Below are positions 24,794 through 33,460 of a stretch of 60,954 nucleotides of DNA, one piece after another. Made by a program: the position numbers and the translations under genes. The notes beneath the pieces are model-generated. The model saw only the letters and a list, made by a program, of their open reading frames with translations. It did not search any database and had not been told where the DNA came from. Location of the stretch: assembly GCF_900128885.1 (NCBI RefSeq), contig NZ_FQTU01000015.1:2910-63863 (forward strand), given 5' to 3'. Position 1 is the first letter of the stretch. Every line of letters starts with the position of its first letter. Source of the stretch: Alkalibacter saccharofermentans DSM 14828. Lineage in GTDB: Bacteria; Bacillota; Clostridia; Eubacteriales; Alkalibacteraceae.

Positions 24794-25870
24794 TTAATCC
24801 AAGTAATCCTTAAGCTTTTTGCTTCTGCTTGGATGCCTTAACTTTCTCAGAGCTTTCGCTTCTATCTGCCTGATTCTTTCCCTAGTGACATTGAACTCTT
24901 TTCCGACTTCCTCTAAAGTCCTCGCCCTGCCGTCATCAAGTCCGAACCTCAGCCTTAGGACTTTTTCTTCTCTGTCAGTTAGAGTACAAAGCACCTCCAT
25001 AAGCTGCTCTTTTAAGAGGGCATATGAAGCCGCCTCTGCCGGAGCAGGTGCATCGTCATCAGGAATGAAGTCCCCTAAATGGCTGTCCTCTTCCTCTCCA
25101 ATTGGAGTTTCCAATGAAACCGGATCTTGTGCTATTTTTAATATCTCCCTTACTTTCTCTTCGGAAAAACCCATTTCAGCCCCTATTTCAGCTGGTGATG
25201 GCTCTCTGCCAAGTTCTTGCAAGAGTTGTCTAGATACCCTTATCAGCTTATTTATTGTTTCCACCATGTGAACAGGTATTCTGATGGTTCTGGCTTGATC
25301 TGCAATCGCTCTTGTAATGGCTTGTCTAATCCACCAAGTAGCATATGTACTGAATTTATAACCCTTGCTGTAATCAAACTTTTCCACAGCTTTTATCAAT
25401 CCTAGATTTCCTTCTTGGATAAGATCTAAAAAAGACATTCCCCTGCCAACGTACCTTTTCGCGATGCTTACTACGAGCCTTAAGTTTGCTTCGGCAAGTT
25501 TTTGCTTGGCAAGCTCATCTCCCGCTTCCATCTGTTGAGCCAGCAAAACCTCTTCATCTCCGCTTAACAGCGGAACTTTGCCTATTTCCTTCAAGTACAT
25601 CCTTACAGGATCATTGATGCTTATGCCATCAGGAAGACTTACTTCGATGTCTTCTTTGACAAGTGACTCTACTTCCTCTTCAGCTCCAGACATGTCCTGA
25701 GCAAATATCTCGATACCGTCCTCTTCGAACATAGCGTAAATGTCCTCTATTTGATCCGGCAATAAATCTATTTCGGAAAGAGAGCTTTCAATTTCTTCGC
25801 CTGTCAAAGTTCCGTTTTTCTTCCCTTTGACCCTTAGCTCGTTAACCTTTGAATTTTCTCTAATATCCAT
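24794..25870 (-). CDS. sigA: Primary RNA polymerase sigma factor
   Basis: This is the vegetative sigma factor of 358 residues. Region 1.2 (PVRMYLKEIGKVPLLSGDEE), region 2 (FLDLIQEGNLGLIKAVEKFD, then GYKFSTYATWWIRQAITRAI for -10 recognition), region 3 and region 4 (TLEEVGKEFNVTRERIRQIE for -35 recognition) are all intact. The N-terminal acidic region 1.1 is short, as in Firmicutes. The start overlaps the dnaG stop by one base, the standard dnaG-sigA macromolecular-synthesis pair. Confidence 0.97.
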   Translation of the reverse strand: MDIRENSKVNELRVKGKKNGTLTGEEIESSLSEIDLLPDQIEDIYAMFEEDGIEIFAQDMSGAEEEVESLVKEDIEVSLPDGISINDPVRMYLKEIGKVPLLSGDEEVLLAQQMEAGDELAKQKLAEANLRLVVSIAKRYVGRGMSFLDLIQEGNLGLIKAVEKFDYSKGYKFSTYATWWIRQAITRAIADQARTIRIPVHMVETINKLIRVSRQLLQELGREPSPAEIGAEMGFSEEKVREILKIAQDPVSLETPIGEEEDSHLGDFIPDDDAPAPAEAASYALLKEQLMEVLCTLTDREEKVLRLRFGLDDGRARTLEEVGKEFNVTRERIRQIEAKALRKLRHPSRSKKLKDYLD

Positions 25871-27666
25871 TAAAATTCCTCCCTTCCCTTGTGTTGTAAG
25901 TTTTCAATCTCTCTTTTTTTATCCACGATTTTGCAATATATTTCATTCAACTCTTCCTCATTTAGACTAAAATCATTCATCTGTTCCTGCAGCCTGCTAA
26001 TTTCTTCTTTAATATTGAACACTTTAACCGTACTGATACAGTTTATAATCGTATCATCCAAATTCTCCCCAGCATCTCCTGCCGTCATCAGCAATGAGGA
26101 TAGATATTTTATCTGTCTATCGTCTTCAAGCTTTGAAATCAACCTAGCCGCATCGGGCACTTTTCCATTTCGGACTGATTCATAAGCAAACTCCGCCGTT
26201 TTTTTCAGCAGATCAGGTCTAAAGGAACCGGAATCTATGTTGCTGATGATTTTTTGAGCTTTTTTAAAGTCGCTGTATAAAATGCTCAAAAGTTTTTCCT
26301 GGGCTTTTATTCCTGAATTTTTCTTTATTTTCTTAATATCCTTAGGCTTTTCTTTATAATCTGAGTGTCTTTTTGGCTCAGGCTTGTTTTTCATTTCCCT
26401 TACGATGGCTCCCGGCTCCACACCCATTTTGACAGCAAATTTTTTCAGGTGCAGCTCCCTTTCGATTTCGTCTGTCATATTTTTAAATATATTAGATGCT
26501 TCCTTTATAAATCTGATTTTTTGATCTGTCTTATTTAAATCATAGTTTTCAGCAAGCTTATCCAACCTGTATTCAACTGTTGTCACAGCCTTGTCCAAAG
26601 CTTCTTTAAAAGCCTCCAGGCCTTCCTTTTTGATGAAATCATCCGGGTCTTCTCCCAAGGGCAATCTCAGTACCTTAATCGTCAGATCTAGTCCTTCCAG
26701 CACCTGTATGCCCCTTACCATAGCTCTTTGTCCGGCTTCATCTCCGTCATAGCACAATACGACCTCGTCCACATACCTTTTTATCAGTCTTCCCTGTCCT
26801 TTTGTCAATGCCGTACCTAATGAAGCTACTACATTTTTCACCCCTGCCTGATGCAGGCTGATAACGTCCATGTATCCCTCAACTGCTATTATTTTTCCGC
26901 CTTCGATATTGTTCTTGGCGATATTAAGTCCGTAAAGATGGCTCCCTTTTGTAAATATTGTGTTTTCTGGAGAGTTTAAATATTTGGGATACTTGTCGCT
27001 TTTTTCAGTCAATCTGCCGCCAAAGCCTATCACCCGTCCGGTTACGGTAACTATCGGGAACATGATTCTGCTTCTAAACCTGTCATAATATCCGTTGTTT
27101 CTGTTGCTTTTTAATACAAGTCCCGATTCTATCATTTCCTGTGGGGCATATCCCTTGTCAACCAGAAACTTGTACAAACCGTCAAATTCTGCTGTGGAGT
27201 AACCAAGGGCAAAGCCCTTGATGGTTTCCTCTTGTATCCCCCTAGAAAAGAGATACCTTTGAGCGGGCAAATTTTTTATAAGCATTTTATGAAAATACAA
27301 GGCGGCATCTTTGTGCAGCTTGTATTGTCTCTCCCTTTTTATGCTTTCAGCATCGTTTTCAGCTGACGGATCCGGCAAATAAACATTTGCTCTTTGGGCT
27401 AAGTGTTTTATGGTATCGATAAAGCTTAAGTTCTCCATATCCATAACAAAAGTTATTAAATTCCCACCGGCACCGCATCCGAAGCAGTGATAGAGCTGTT
27501 TTTCAGCAGAAACGCTGAATGAAGGGGTTTTTTCGTTGTGAAACGGGCACCTGCCCATATGTTGGCTTCCAGATTTTTTTAAAGTGACATATTGGGAAAT
27601 CACATCTATGATGTTATTGGCCTCAACCACCTGCTGAATTTGTTCTTCAGTATAACCTCTGCCCAT
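25870..27666 (-). CDS. dnaG: DNA primase
   Basis: It makes RNA primers for replication. It has 598 residues with the expected three parts: a CHC2 zinc finger (CPFHNEKTPSFSV then YHCFGCGAGGN), a TOPRIM catalytic domain (IIAVEGYMDVI, then VVLCYDGDEAGQRA), and a C-terminal helicase-binding domain. The linker near 420-445 is lysine-rich. It directly precedes sigA. Confidence 0.97.
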   Translation of the reverse strand: MGRGYTEEQIQQVVEANNIIDVISQYVTLKKSGSQHMGRCPFHNEKTPSFSVSAEKQLYHCFGCGAGGNLITFVMDMENLSFIDTIKHLAQRANVYLPDPSAENDAESIKRERQYKLHKDAALYFHKMLIKNLPAQRYLFSRGIQEETIKGFALGYSTAEFDGLYKFLVDKGYAPQEMIESGLVLKSNRNNGYYDRFRSRIMFPIVTVTGRVIGFGGRLTEKSDKYPKYLNSPENTIFTKGSHLYGLNIAKNNIEGGKIIAVEGYMDVISLHQAGVKNVVASLGTALTKGQGRLIKRYVDEVVLCYDGDEAGQRAMVRGIQVLEGLDLTIKVLRLPLGEDPDDFIKKEGLEAFKEALDKAVTTVEYRLDKLAENYDLNKTDQKIRFIKEASNIFKNMTDEIERELHLKKFAVKMGVEPGAIVREMKNKPEPKRHSDYKEKPKDIKKIKKNSGIKAQEKLLSILYSDFKKAQKIISNIDSGSFRPDLLKKTAEFAYESVRNGKVPDAARLISKLEDDRQIKYLSSLLMTAGDAGENLDDTIINCISTVKVFNIKEEISRLQEQMNDFSLNEEELNEIYCKIVDKKREIENLQHKGREEF

Positions 27667-27728
27667 TTGACCACCTGATTTTATCTGTTTTATTGCTGAA
27701 TCTTGCTACTTGCCTTGTTTTCATAAGT

Positions 27729-28730
27729 TTAATATACCCTCCATGGTGAAGGTATAAACAAAGCACTGTAGCGGTTTACCGCATACCTGTCAGTCATCCC
27801 CGCTATGTAGTCAGTTACTACTCTTTCAATTTTTTCATTTTTAAGATTTTCTCTGCATTCATTTGACATGTCCTCTGGGTGATTAGTGAAGTAATTAAAC
27901 AAAGAAAGTATTATATTCCCTGTTTTATCTTCTTCAGTCTTGGCTTTTGAGCCTATATAGACTGTATCAAAAAGGAAATTACGCAATTGATGCGTAGCAT
28001 TTTTAACCTCTTCGCTCATAATTACGTAATCTTTCCCCCAGCTATTTTGAATAATATCGTGAATCATCCTATCAATTCGTTGTCGTTTGCCTTTGCCCAA
28101 TACTCTAACGCATTCTGCAGGCAATTGACTTTCTGTCATTATTCCGGCTCTTTGAGCATCTTCTATATCGTGGTTTATATATGCAATACGATCTGAAAAA
28201 TGTACGATTTGCCCTTCCAAAGTTTCAGGCGATTTACTTCCCGAATGATTTAGTATACCATCTCTAACTTCCCATGTCAAATTAAGCCCCTTGCCGCTTT
28301 CCAGCTCATCTACAACTCTCAGGCTCTGCTGTCTGTGCTTGAATCCGAATGAACATATCTGATCCAAAACCTTTTCGCCGGTATGCCCGAAAGGAGTGTG
28401 CCCCAAGTCGTGACCTAGCGCGATTGCCTCTGTTAAATCTTCATTAAGCTTAAGAGCCCTAGCCAAAGTTCTGGCTATCTGCGCTACCTCAAGGGTATGG
28501 GTCAATCTCGTTCTGTAATGATCTCCCTCAGGGGATATGAACACCTGTGTTTTATGCTTAAGCCTCCTGAATGCTTTTGAATGTACAATCCTATCCCTGT
28601 CTCTTTGAAAATCAGTCCTTATGTCGCAAGGTTCTTCGTAAATCTTTCTTCCCTTTGATTTTCTGCTCAAGACTGCGTAAGGTGAAAGTATATTATTTTC
28701 TACTCTTTCCCAATTCTCTCGTATAATCAT
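27729..28730 (-). CDS. dgt: dGTPase-like deoxynucleotide triphosphohydrolase
   Basis: This HD-domain hydrolase is predicted to remove triphosphate from dGTP or other dNTPs. Metal-binding HD residues are in LTEAIALGHDLGHTPFGHTGE; upstream LTHTLEVAQIARTLARAL supplies the first histidine. KAFRRLKHKTQVF is typical of the family. It has 333 residues from the ATG at 28730, seven bases after GGAGAGG; the ATG five codons earlier lies before that site. It is upstream of dnaG in the same direction, a frequent clostridial order. Confidence 0.92.
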   Translation of the reverse strand: MIIRENWERVENNILSPYAVLSRKSKGRKIYEEPCDIRTDFQRDRDRIVHSKAFRRLKHKTQVFISPEGDHYRTRLTHTLEVAQIARTLARALKLNEDLTEAIALGHDLGHTPFGHTGEKVLDQICSFGFKHRQQSLRVVDELESGKGLNLTWEVRDGILNHSGSKSPETLEGQIVHFSDRIAYINHDIEDAQRAGIMTESQLPAECVRVLGKGKRQRIDRMIHDIIQNSWGKDYVIMSEEVKNATHQLRNFLFDTVYIGSKAKTEEDKTGNIILSLFNYFTNHPEDMSNECRENLKNEKIERVVTDYIAGMTDRYAVNRYSALFIPSPWRVY

Positions 28731-28824
28731 GGCATTCCTCTCCAATACGGCTAATAGTTTTATTCACTATAAGATACCCAATTCCTTTTAATTTCAACAA
28801 AAAAAATCAGGGCCGTTTTCAGCC

Positions 28825-29136
28825 TTAAATTCCCTGTATCCCTCTAATGATAAAAACCGTCCCAATTCCTATCAATACCACATATGTAGGGTTCAACTTT
28901 CTGTACGCTGCCAATCCACATGCAAACACGGCCCCTATAGAAGCATATATGCTGTCTGTAGAACCGAATACTCCCGGAAATATCAAAGCGCCCAGCATGG
29001 TATATGGTATAAGGGAAAGAAACTTGTCCAATTTTTCAGGCAGGTCAAGTTCCTTCATAAATACCATGGGCAACATCCTCGGTATGTAGGTAACCAGGGC
29101 CATTCCAGCAACTGTAATCAATTCACTTTTCAACAT
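28825..29136 (-). CDS. azlD: Branched-chain amino acid exporter small subunit AzlD
   Basis: This is a small hydrophobic protein of four helices, about 103 residues, forming the AzlC/AzlD (LIV-E type) exporter. The middle contains YIPRMLPMVFMKELDLPEKL, typical of AzlD. The start at 29136 (MLKSELITV) follows GGAG at good spacing and overlaps the azlC stop by 14 bases. Export of leucine or other branched-chain residues is inferred from the family. Confidence 0.9.
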   Translation of the reverse strand: MLKSELITVAGMALVTYIPRMLPMVFMKELDLPEKLDKFLSLIPYTMLGALIFPGVFGSTDSIYASIGAVFACGLAAYRKLNPTYVVLIGIGTVFIIRGIQGI

Positions 29137-29827
29137 CTTTTTTCTCCTCAATCAAAAAAGTGCCTGCAAATGCACAAACAAGAGACGAAGCAACAAGGCT
29201 CCATCCGCTGGGCTTTCCACTTGGCGTCATTATGGATACAATTACGCTATGCACGACTGCCGTTGAAAAAACCAGTACGCTAAGACCCTTAGAGTCTGAA
29301 ATCCCCGGCACTAAAAGGGCTATGAACATGGCATAAAGCGCAACTCCCATTGATGCTTCGATAGCTTCTGGAAGAAAGCTTGAAAAAACTATCCCTAAGA
29401 TTGATCCTGCTATCCAAAAGATATAGGGGGTAAGACCTACTGCAGCAAGATATCCTGCCGGAAGCTTAACGTAATTATCATCTAGCGAGCTGACTGAAAA
29501 TGATTCATCTGTTATCCCAAAGGAGATTACCATCCGCTTTAACGTGTCTATTCCATGTTCCAGTCTTCTTGAAAGAGATGCGCTCATAATTAAATGTCGA
29601 CTGTTTATTATAAAGGTGGTAAGTATTATCTCAAGGGGCATCACTCCTGTTGCAAACATATTGATGCTTAAAAACTGCGCTGCCCCTGCATAAACCAAAA
29701 TCGACATCATCACGATCAAAGCCCCTGACAGCCCCGCAGCCCTGCCTAGAACTCCGTAGGCTATTGCCAGAGGCAGATAACCGATACATACAGGAAATGC
29801 GCTTTTGATTCCTTGCCTTATTCCCAT
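29123..29827 (-). CDS. azlC: Branched-chain amino acid exporter large subunit AzlC
   Basis: This 234-residue integral membrane protein has about seven helices. Family marks are the opening GIRQGIKSAFPVCIGYLPLA, AQFLSINMFATGVMPLEIIL, and NSRHLIMSASLSRRL. It pairs with AzlD downstream. Regulation is not visible; no T-box or Lrp gene is adjacent. Confidence 0.93.
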   Translation of the reverse strand: MGIRQGIKSAFPVCIGYLPLAIAYGVLGRAAGLSGALIVMMSILVYAGAAQFLSINMFATGVMPLEIILTTFIINSRHLIMSASLSRRLEHGIDTLKRMVISFGITDESFSVSSLDDNYVKLPAGYLAAVGLTPYIFWIAGSILGIVFSSFLPEAIEASMGVALYAMFIALLVPGISDSKGLSVLVFSTAVVHSVIVSIMTPSGKPSGWSLVASSLVCAFAGTFLIEEKKDVEK

Positions 29828-29839
29828 TTTTTCACCTGT

Positions 29840-30514
29840 TTACTTTCTTCTTTTAAACTCTCTGACCTGTCTGTGAAAGTCGGTTCTGGTATCGTTTGTT
29901 GAAGTTCTCCTTTTGATGCCTCTAGTGAAATCCCCATAGAAAAATATAAAGAAGTTCGCAAGAGCCACAATTGCCGCAACCCTTTCAGACATGGATCCCG
30001 TCAGTATTGTCATTCCGAAGAAGAACCAGTTCAGATAGGCTAAATACTTCATCTTTACTGGTATTATCAAAAACAACAAAACCTGAAAATCCGGAAAAAG
30101 ATGGGCAAAGGCTAAAAACAAAGACAAATTCAAGTAAGTGGGCATGCCTACAGTCCCTGCAATCAGTGATGCCACCACTGTACCTGCTACTCCAAATAAG
30201 TAGTAGAGATTAAATCTCGCAGTCCCCCACTGCTGCTCCAAGGTCTTTCCTATCATATAATAAAAATAAAGTGCAAATATTATCCAAATGGGAGAAAATG
30301 ATGGCGGGATGAACACAAAGGTTATTACCCTCCAGATTTCACCCCGCATAATTGCAGCTGGGAAGAAATAGAGCCTGCTTATAAATTCAGACCCGAAGAA
30401 CATCGAGAGTATGAATACCAGCCCAGTTAGAGCAACGATATAGTACATGAGATTGTGTATCGCAAACCTGCTTATTTTACGTTCTAATTTTTGCAGCCAA
30501 TTCAAGTTGAACAC
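29840..30514 (-). CDS. Rhomboid-like membrane protein, probably inactive
   Basis: This has 224 residues with six likely helices and a basic cytoplasmic tail (FTRGIKRRTSTNDTR). MRGEIWRVITFVFIPPS and GKTLEQQWGTARFNLYYLFG match the rhomboid-like fold, which also includes Derlin-type proteins. The catalytic GxSG serine motif and partner histidine of active rhomboid proteases are not seen; the corresponding helix reads TYLNLSLFLAFAHLFP. I therefore read it as a pseudoprotease or chaperone-like relative. Confidence 0.75.
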   Translation of the reverse strand: MFNLNWLQKLERKISRFAIHNLMYYIVALTGLVFILSMFFGSEFISRLYFFPAAIMRGEIWRVITFVFIPPSFSPIWIIFALYFYYMIGKTLEQQWGTARFNLYYLFGVAGTVVASLIAGTVGMPTYLNLSLFLAFAHLFPDFQVLLFLIIPVKMKYLAYLNWFFFGMTILTGSMSERVAAIVALANFFIFFYGDFTRGIKRRTSTNDTRTDFHRQVREFKRRK

Positions 30515-30684
30515 CTTCTTTTCATATCAGTAGCCTTCATTTTATAAGAATTTTTTATTTTTTTCAACCTTTTGCAGGGATTTTAATATATTGTTAAGAT
30601 TTTGCTTGCAAATCATTTTTTATTATTTGATAGTGTTTCTTGTTTTATTTCATTCAATGACACACAAACGACACATTTAGATGT

Positions 30685-30690
30685 TATAAT
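30685..30690 (+). promoter_or_regulatory. Extended -10 of the SHOCT gene
   Basis: TATAAT at 30685-30690 is preceded by TGT, the extended -10 form. No good -35 lies at the right distance. Confidence 0.5.
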
Positions 30691-30717
30691 CATAATACAA
30701 GAAGGAGGATGAAAATC

Positions 30718-31020
30718 ATGATGAGCAGATATTTTTCCGGCAGAGGCTTTGACGGATTCAGTTCCTGGTGTTCAGGAGCCTTCGGCGGAAGGTTTCCATT
30801 TGGAGGGATTTTAATGATGATATTTTTTGTCGTCTTGGCGGCAGCAGCTGTTTACCTATTGCTTAAAAACAGCAAATCAATCGGTGTTTCAAACAAAAAT
30901 GCTTCTGTGAAAAAAGACACTGATTATTTTGTTAACCTTTTGAAGGAAAGCTACATCAAGGGTGAACTCACAGATGAGGAGTTTGAACAGAAAGTAAAAA
31001 AACTGCGGGACAATGAATAA
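30718..31020 (+). CDS. Small membrane protein with SHOCT domain
   Basis: This protein of about 100 residues has a glycine- and aromatic-rich N-terminus, one helix (GGILMMIFFVVLAAAAVYLLL) and a C-terminal SHOCT motif (LKESYIKGELTDEEFEQKV). SHOCT segments are thought to mediate oligomerisation. The ATG at 30718 lies nine bases after AGGAGG; an ATG at 30709 touches that site and is unlikely. It is a monocistronic unit between its promoter and the 31026 terminator. Confidence 0.85.
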   Translation: MMSRYFSGRGFDGFSSWCSGAFGGRFPFGGILMMIFFVVLAAAAVYLLLKNSKSIGVSNKNASVKKDTDYFVNLLKESYIKGELTDEEFEQKVKKLRDNE

Positions 31021-31025
31021 AAGAG

Positions 31026-31062
31026 TTGATGCCTCTTATCAACAACTACAAAGAGGCATCAA
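31026..31062. terminator. Bidirectional terminator
   Basis: A perfect 12-bp stem (TTGATGCCTCTT 31026-31037 with 31051-31062) and T-rich flank. It separates the convergent SHOCT and malic enzyme genes. Confidence 0.9.
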
Positions 31063-31068
31063 TTCTTT

Positions 31069-32238
31069 TTATTTTGCGACTCCAGATTCCACAGCAGCAT
31101 TTTTAACAGCTTCACTTACTGCATCAACTACCTTTTTCTCAAATACCTTGGGAATGATGTAGTCCGTTCTAAGCTCAGAAGTTGGAATTGCATCTGCTAT
31201 AGCTCTTGCAGCAGCCATCTTCATTTCCAAATTTATATACCTTGCCCTGACTTCCAAGGCTCCCTTGAATATCCCAGGAAAAGCCAGTACGTTGTTAATC
31301 TGGTTGTCAAAATCGCTTCGCCCTGTTCCTACAATCAGGGCCCCTGCTTCATAAGCTTCATCCGGCATAATTTCAGGAACTGGATTGGCCATAGCAAATA
31401 TCACCGGATCCGGGTTCATGTTCCTGACATCCTTCTCTTTCAATGCTCCTGCGGCAGAGACTCCTATGAAGATATCTGCTCCCTTCAAAGCAACTGACAA
31501 GCTTCCCTCTACATTATCTTTGTTGGTAATGCTTAAGATATCTTTTTTATACTGGTCCAGATTCTCCCTGGCAGAGGATATGATTCCCTTGCTGTCACAC
31601 AAAACAATTTTCTCAAAGCCGTATGCGTATATAAGCTTGGCGATTGCTACTCCTGCCGACCCGGCTCCGTTTATGACTACTTTAGTCTCTTTTTCGGTTT
31701 TTCCACAGATTCTCAGCGCGTTTATCATGGCCGCAAGAGTAACTATCGCTGTCCCGTGTTGATCATCGTGAAAAACAGGTATATCAAGTTCCTGTATCAA
31801 CCTTTCCTCAACTTCAAAACATCTGGGTGCCGAAATGTCTTCAAGATTGATTCCTCCAAAAGTGGGAGCTATATTCGATACAGTTTGTACGATTTCGTCA
31901 ACATCCTGAGTATCAAGACATATAGGAAAAGCATCCACTCCAGCAAATTCCTTAAAGAGTATCGCTTTACCTTCCATTACAGGCATTGATGCAAGACCTC
32001 CGATGTTTCCAAGTCCCAAAACTGCAGACCCGTCGCTTACCACGGCAACAAGGTTTCCCTTAGATGTGTAGTTATAAGCCTTTTCCTTGTCATCGTATAT
32101 TTCCAAACATGGCGCAGCGACTCCAGGGGTATATGCTACCGATAAATCTTCTTGATTCTTTACAGGAACCTTGCTGACCACACTTATTTTCCCCTTGTGT
32201 TCTTCGTGAATTTCCAATGCCTTCTTATTATAATCCAT
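31069..32238 (-). CDS. NAD(P)-dependent malic enzyme
   Basis: This enzyme decarboxylates malate to pyruvate and CO2. The malic domain (VAYTPGVAAPCLEI, then GKAILFKEFAGVDAFPICLD) and metal-site region (FHDDQHGTAIVTLAA) are present. The NAD-binding domain starts VVINGAGSAGVAIAKLIYAY. It has 389 residues, the short bacterial form without a phosphotransacetylase domain. The ATG at 32238 suits the GGGAG site better than the in-frame GTG nine bases earlier. Confidence 0.95.
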   Translation of the reverse strand: MDYNKKALEIHEEHKGKISVVSKVPVKNQEDLSVAYTPGVAAPCLEIYDDKEKAYNYTSKGNLVAVVSDGSAVLGLGNIGGLASMPVMEGKAILFKEFAGVDAFPICLDTQDVDEIVQTVSNIAPTFGGINLEDISAPRCFEVEERLIQELDIPVFHDDQHGTAIVTLAAMINALRICGKTEKETKVVINGAGSAGVAIAKLIYAYGFEKIVLCDSKGIISSARENLDQYKKDILSITNKDNVEGSLSVALKGADIFIGVSAAGALKEKDVRNMNPDPVIFAMANPVPEIMPDEAYEAGALIVGTGRSDFDNQINNVLAFPGIFKGALEVRARYINLEMKMAAARAIADAIPTSELRTDYIIPKVFEKKVVDAVSEAVKNAAVESGVAK

Positions 32239-32259
32239 TAATTTCACTCCCGTCGTTAA

Positions 32260-33084
32260 TTATAGAACAAAACGCTCTATTGCCGCAGCCACTCCATTGT
32301 GGATATTTGACAGAGTGGTATAGTTTGCCGCTTTTTTGACATCCTCGGCAGCATTGCCCATGGCAACTCCTATTCCTGCAATTTTTATCATTTCTAGGTC
32401 ATTTTCATGATCCCCTATAGCCATCACTTCATCTAGCTGTATTCCATAATGCTCACATACTCTTATAAGTCCCTCGCCTTTGTTTACCTTGTCATTTATT
32501 ATATCAATTGAATCCGGCATAGATCTGACTGTATATATGTCATCTATTGAATCGATTTTAGATCTAATAACCTCAAAAAGGCTATCATCGATGTTTTTGT
32601 GGTTGAGAAGAATCTTGTAAACCTCAACGTCATTTTCCAAAAGTTCATATGGGTCATCGATTATCCTAATATCAATTTTATCCTCTTCCTTTTGAATCTT
32701 GTTCCAATCCAGGTATTTCCTGCTGGTTTCATTGTACTCCAAAGCATAATATGTGTTATTCCCAAACATTTGGTAGCTTACTTTAAAACCGTTTAAAGAA
32801 TCCAGCACTTCTTTAAAAGAATCTTTATCTATTGGCTTTCTGTCTATTACCACCCCAGAATGATACTCTTTAGTATATGCGCCGTTGCAGCTTATTATTG
32901 CGCTTTTCGTATTCAGCATTTTTGCATAATACTTCGCAGAAGGAAATACCCTCCCTGTAGCCAAAACCACTCGAACTCCCTTTTCTATGGATTCTCTGAT
33001 CCGTCTCTCAACCAGCGGGTCAATTTCGTGCTTGCTTTTTAGAAGCGTGCCGTCCATATCCACAGCTAAAAGCTTAATATCCAT
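32260..33084 (-). CDS. Cof-type HAD-IIB phosphatase
   Basis: This is a haloacid-dehalogenase-fold phosphatase acting on small phosphorylated metabolites; the exact substrate is unknown. Motif I is DMDGTLLKSKHE with the nucleophile aspartate, motif II is in RVVLATGRVF, and motif IV is MAIGDHENDLEMIKIAG. The central cap region is of the Cof C2B type. It has 274 residues. It follows the Cys-rich gene without a gap and precedes the malic enzyme gene. Confidence 0.92.
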   Translation of the reverse strand: MDIKLLAVDMDGTLLKSKHEIDPLVERRIRESIEKGVRVVLATGRVFPSAKYYAKMLNTKSAIISCNGAYTKEYHSGVVIDRKPIDKDSFKEVLDSLNGFKVSYQMFGNNTYYALEYNETSRKYLDWNKIQKEEDKIDIRIIDDPYELLENDVEVYKILLNHKNIDDSLFEVIRSKIDSIDDIYTVRSMPDSIDIINDKVNKGEGLIRVCEHYGIQLDEVMAIGDHENDLEMIKIAGIGVAMGNAAEDVKKAANYTTLSNIHNGVAAAIERFVL

Positions 33085-33366
33085 TCAATCACTTCCCTGT
33101 CCGGCCTTCTCATTTTTGACCATTTCTATTATTTCCTCCAGCTTGTTTATGATTTGATCGTAATTGTCCTGATCATGAGGTGTTGAGCAATCAGTGCAAT
33201 TTTTTATTCCCTTGTCGGTATATGTGAAGAATCCTCCACATTTGTCTCCAAGAGCATACAAGGGACAATAGCAAAACAGGCAATTGAAAATCTTGTCTTT
33301 TTCGAGTACATGGCAAGGATAATATTCACATCTTATATTTTGAAAATGCTGATAATAATTACTCAT
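33085..33366 (-). CDS. Cysteine-rich small-domain protein
   Basis: This protein has about 94 residues with nine Cys, matching the cysteine-rich small domain (PF04071) family. Clusters are CEYYPCH, CLFCYCPLY, DKCGGFF and NCTDCSTPH; the spacing suggests one or two metal or cluster sites. The C-terminal 30 residues form a helix (IINKLEEIIEMVKN). The start MSNYYQHFQN lies after AGGAGGGAG. The function of the family is unknown; some members lie next to cobalamin genes, but none are here. Confidence 0.82.
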   Translation of the reverse strand: MSNYYQHFQNIRCEYYPCHVLEKDKIFNCLFCYCPLYALGDKCGGFFTYTDKGIKNCTDCSTPHDQDNYDQIINKLEEIIEMVKNEKAGQGSD

Positions 33367-33397
33367 CGCCTTCACTCCCTCCTTAAACACCTACAAG

Positions 33398-33440
33398 AAG
33401 AACCCACCACGGTTTCAGTAATCTGAACCAGTGGCGGGTG
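33398..33440 (-). terminator. Hairpin after the M23 peptidase gene
   Basis: Arms around ACCCACCAC-GGTT and AACC-GTGG-GGGT pair on either side of a roughly 11-base loop, just beyond the peptidase stop on the minus strand. The tail is only moderately T-rich (TTCTTCTTGT). Confidence 0.6.
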
Positions 33441-33460
33441 CTGTTAAAATCGGTCTCGTA

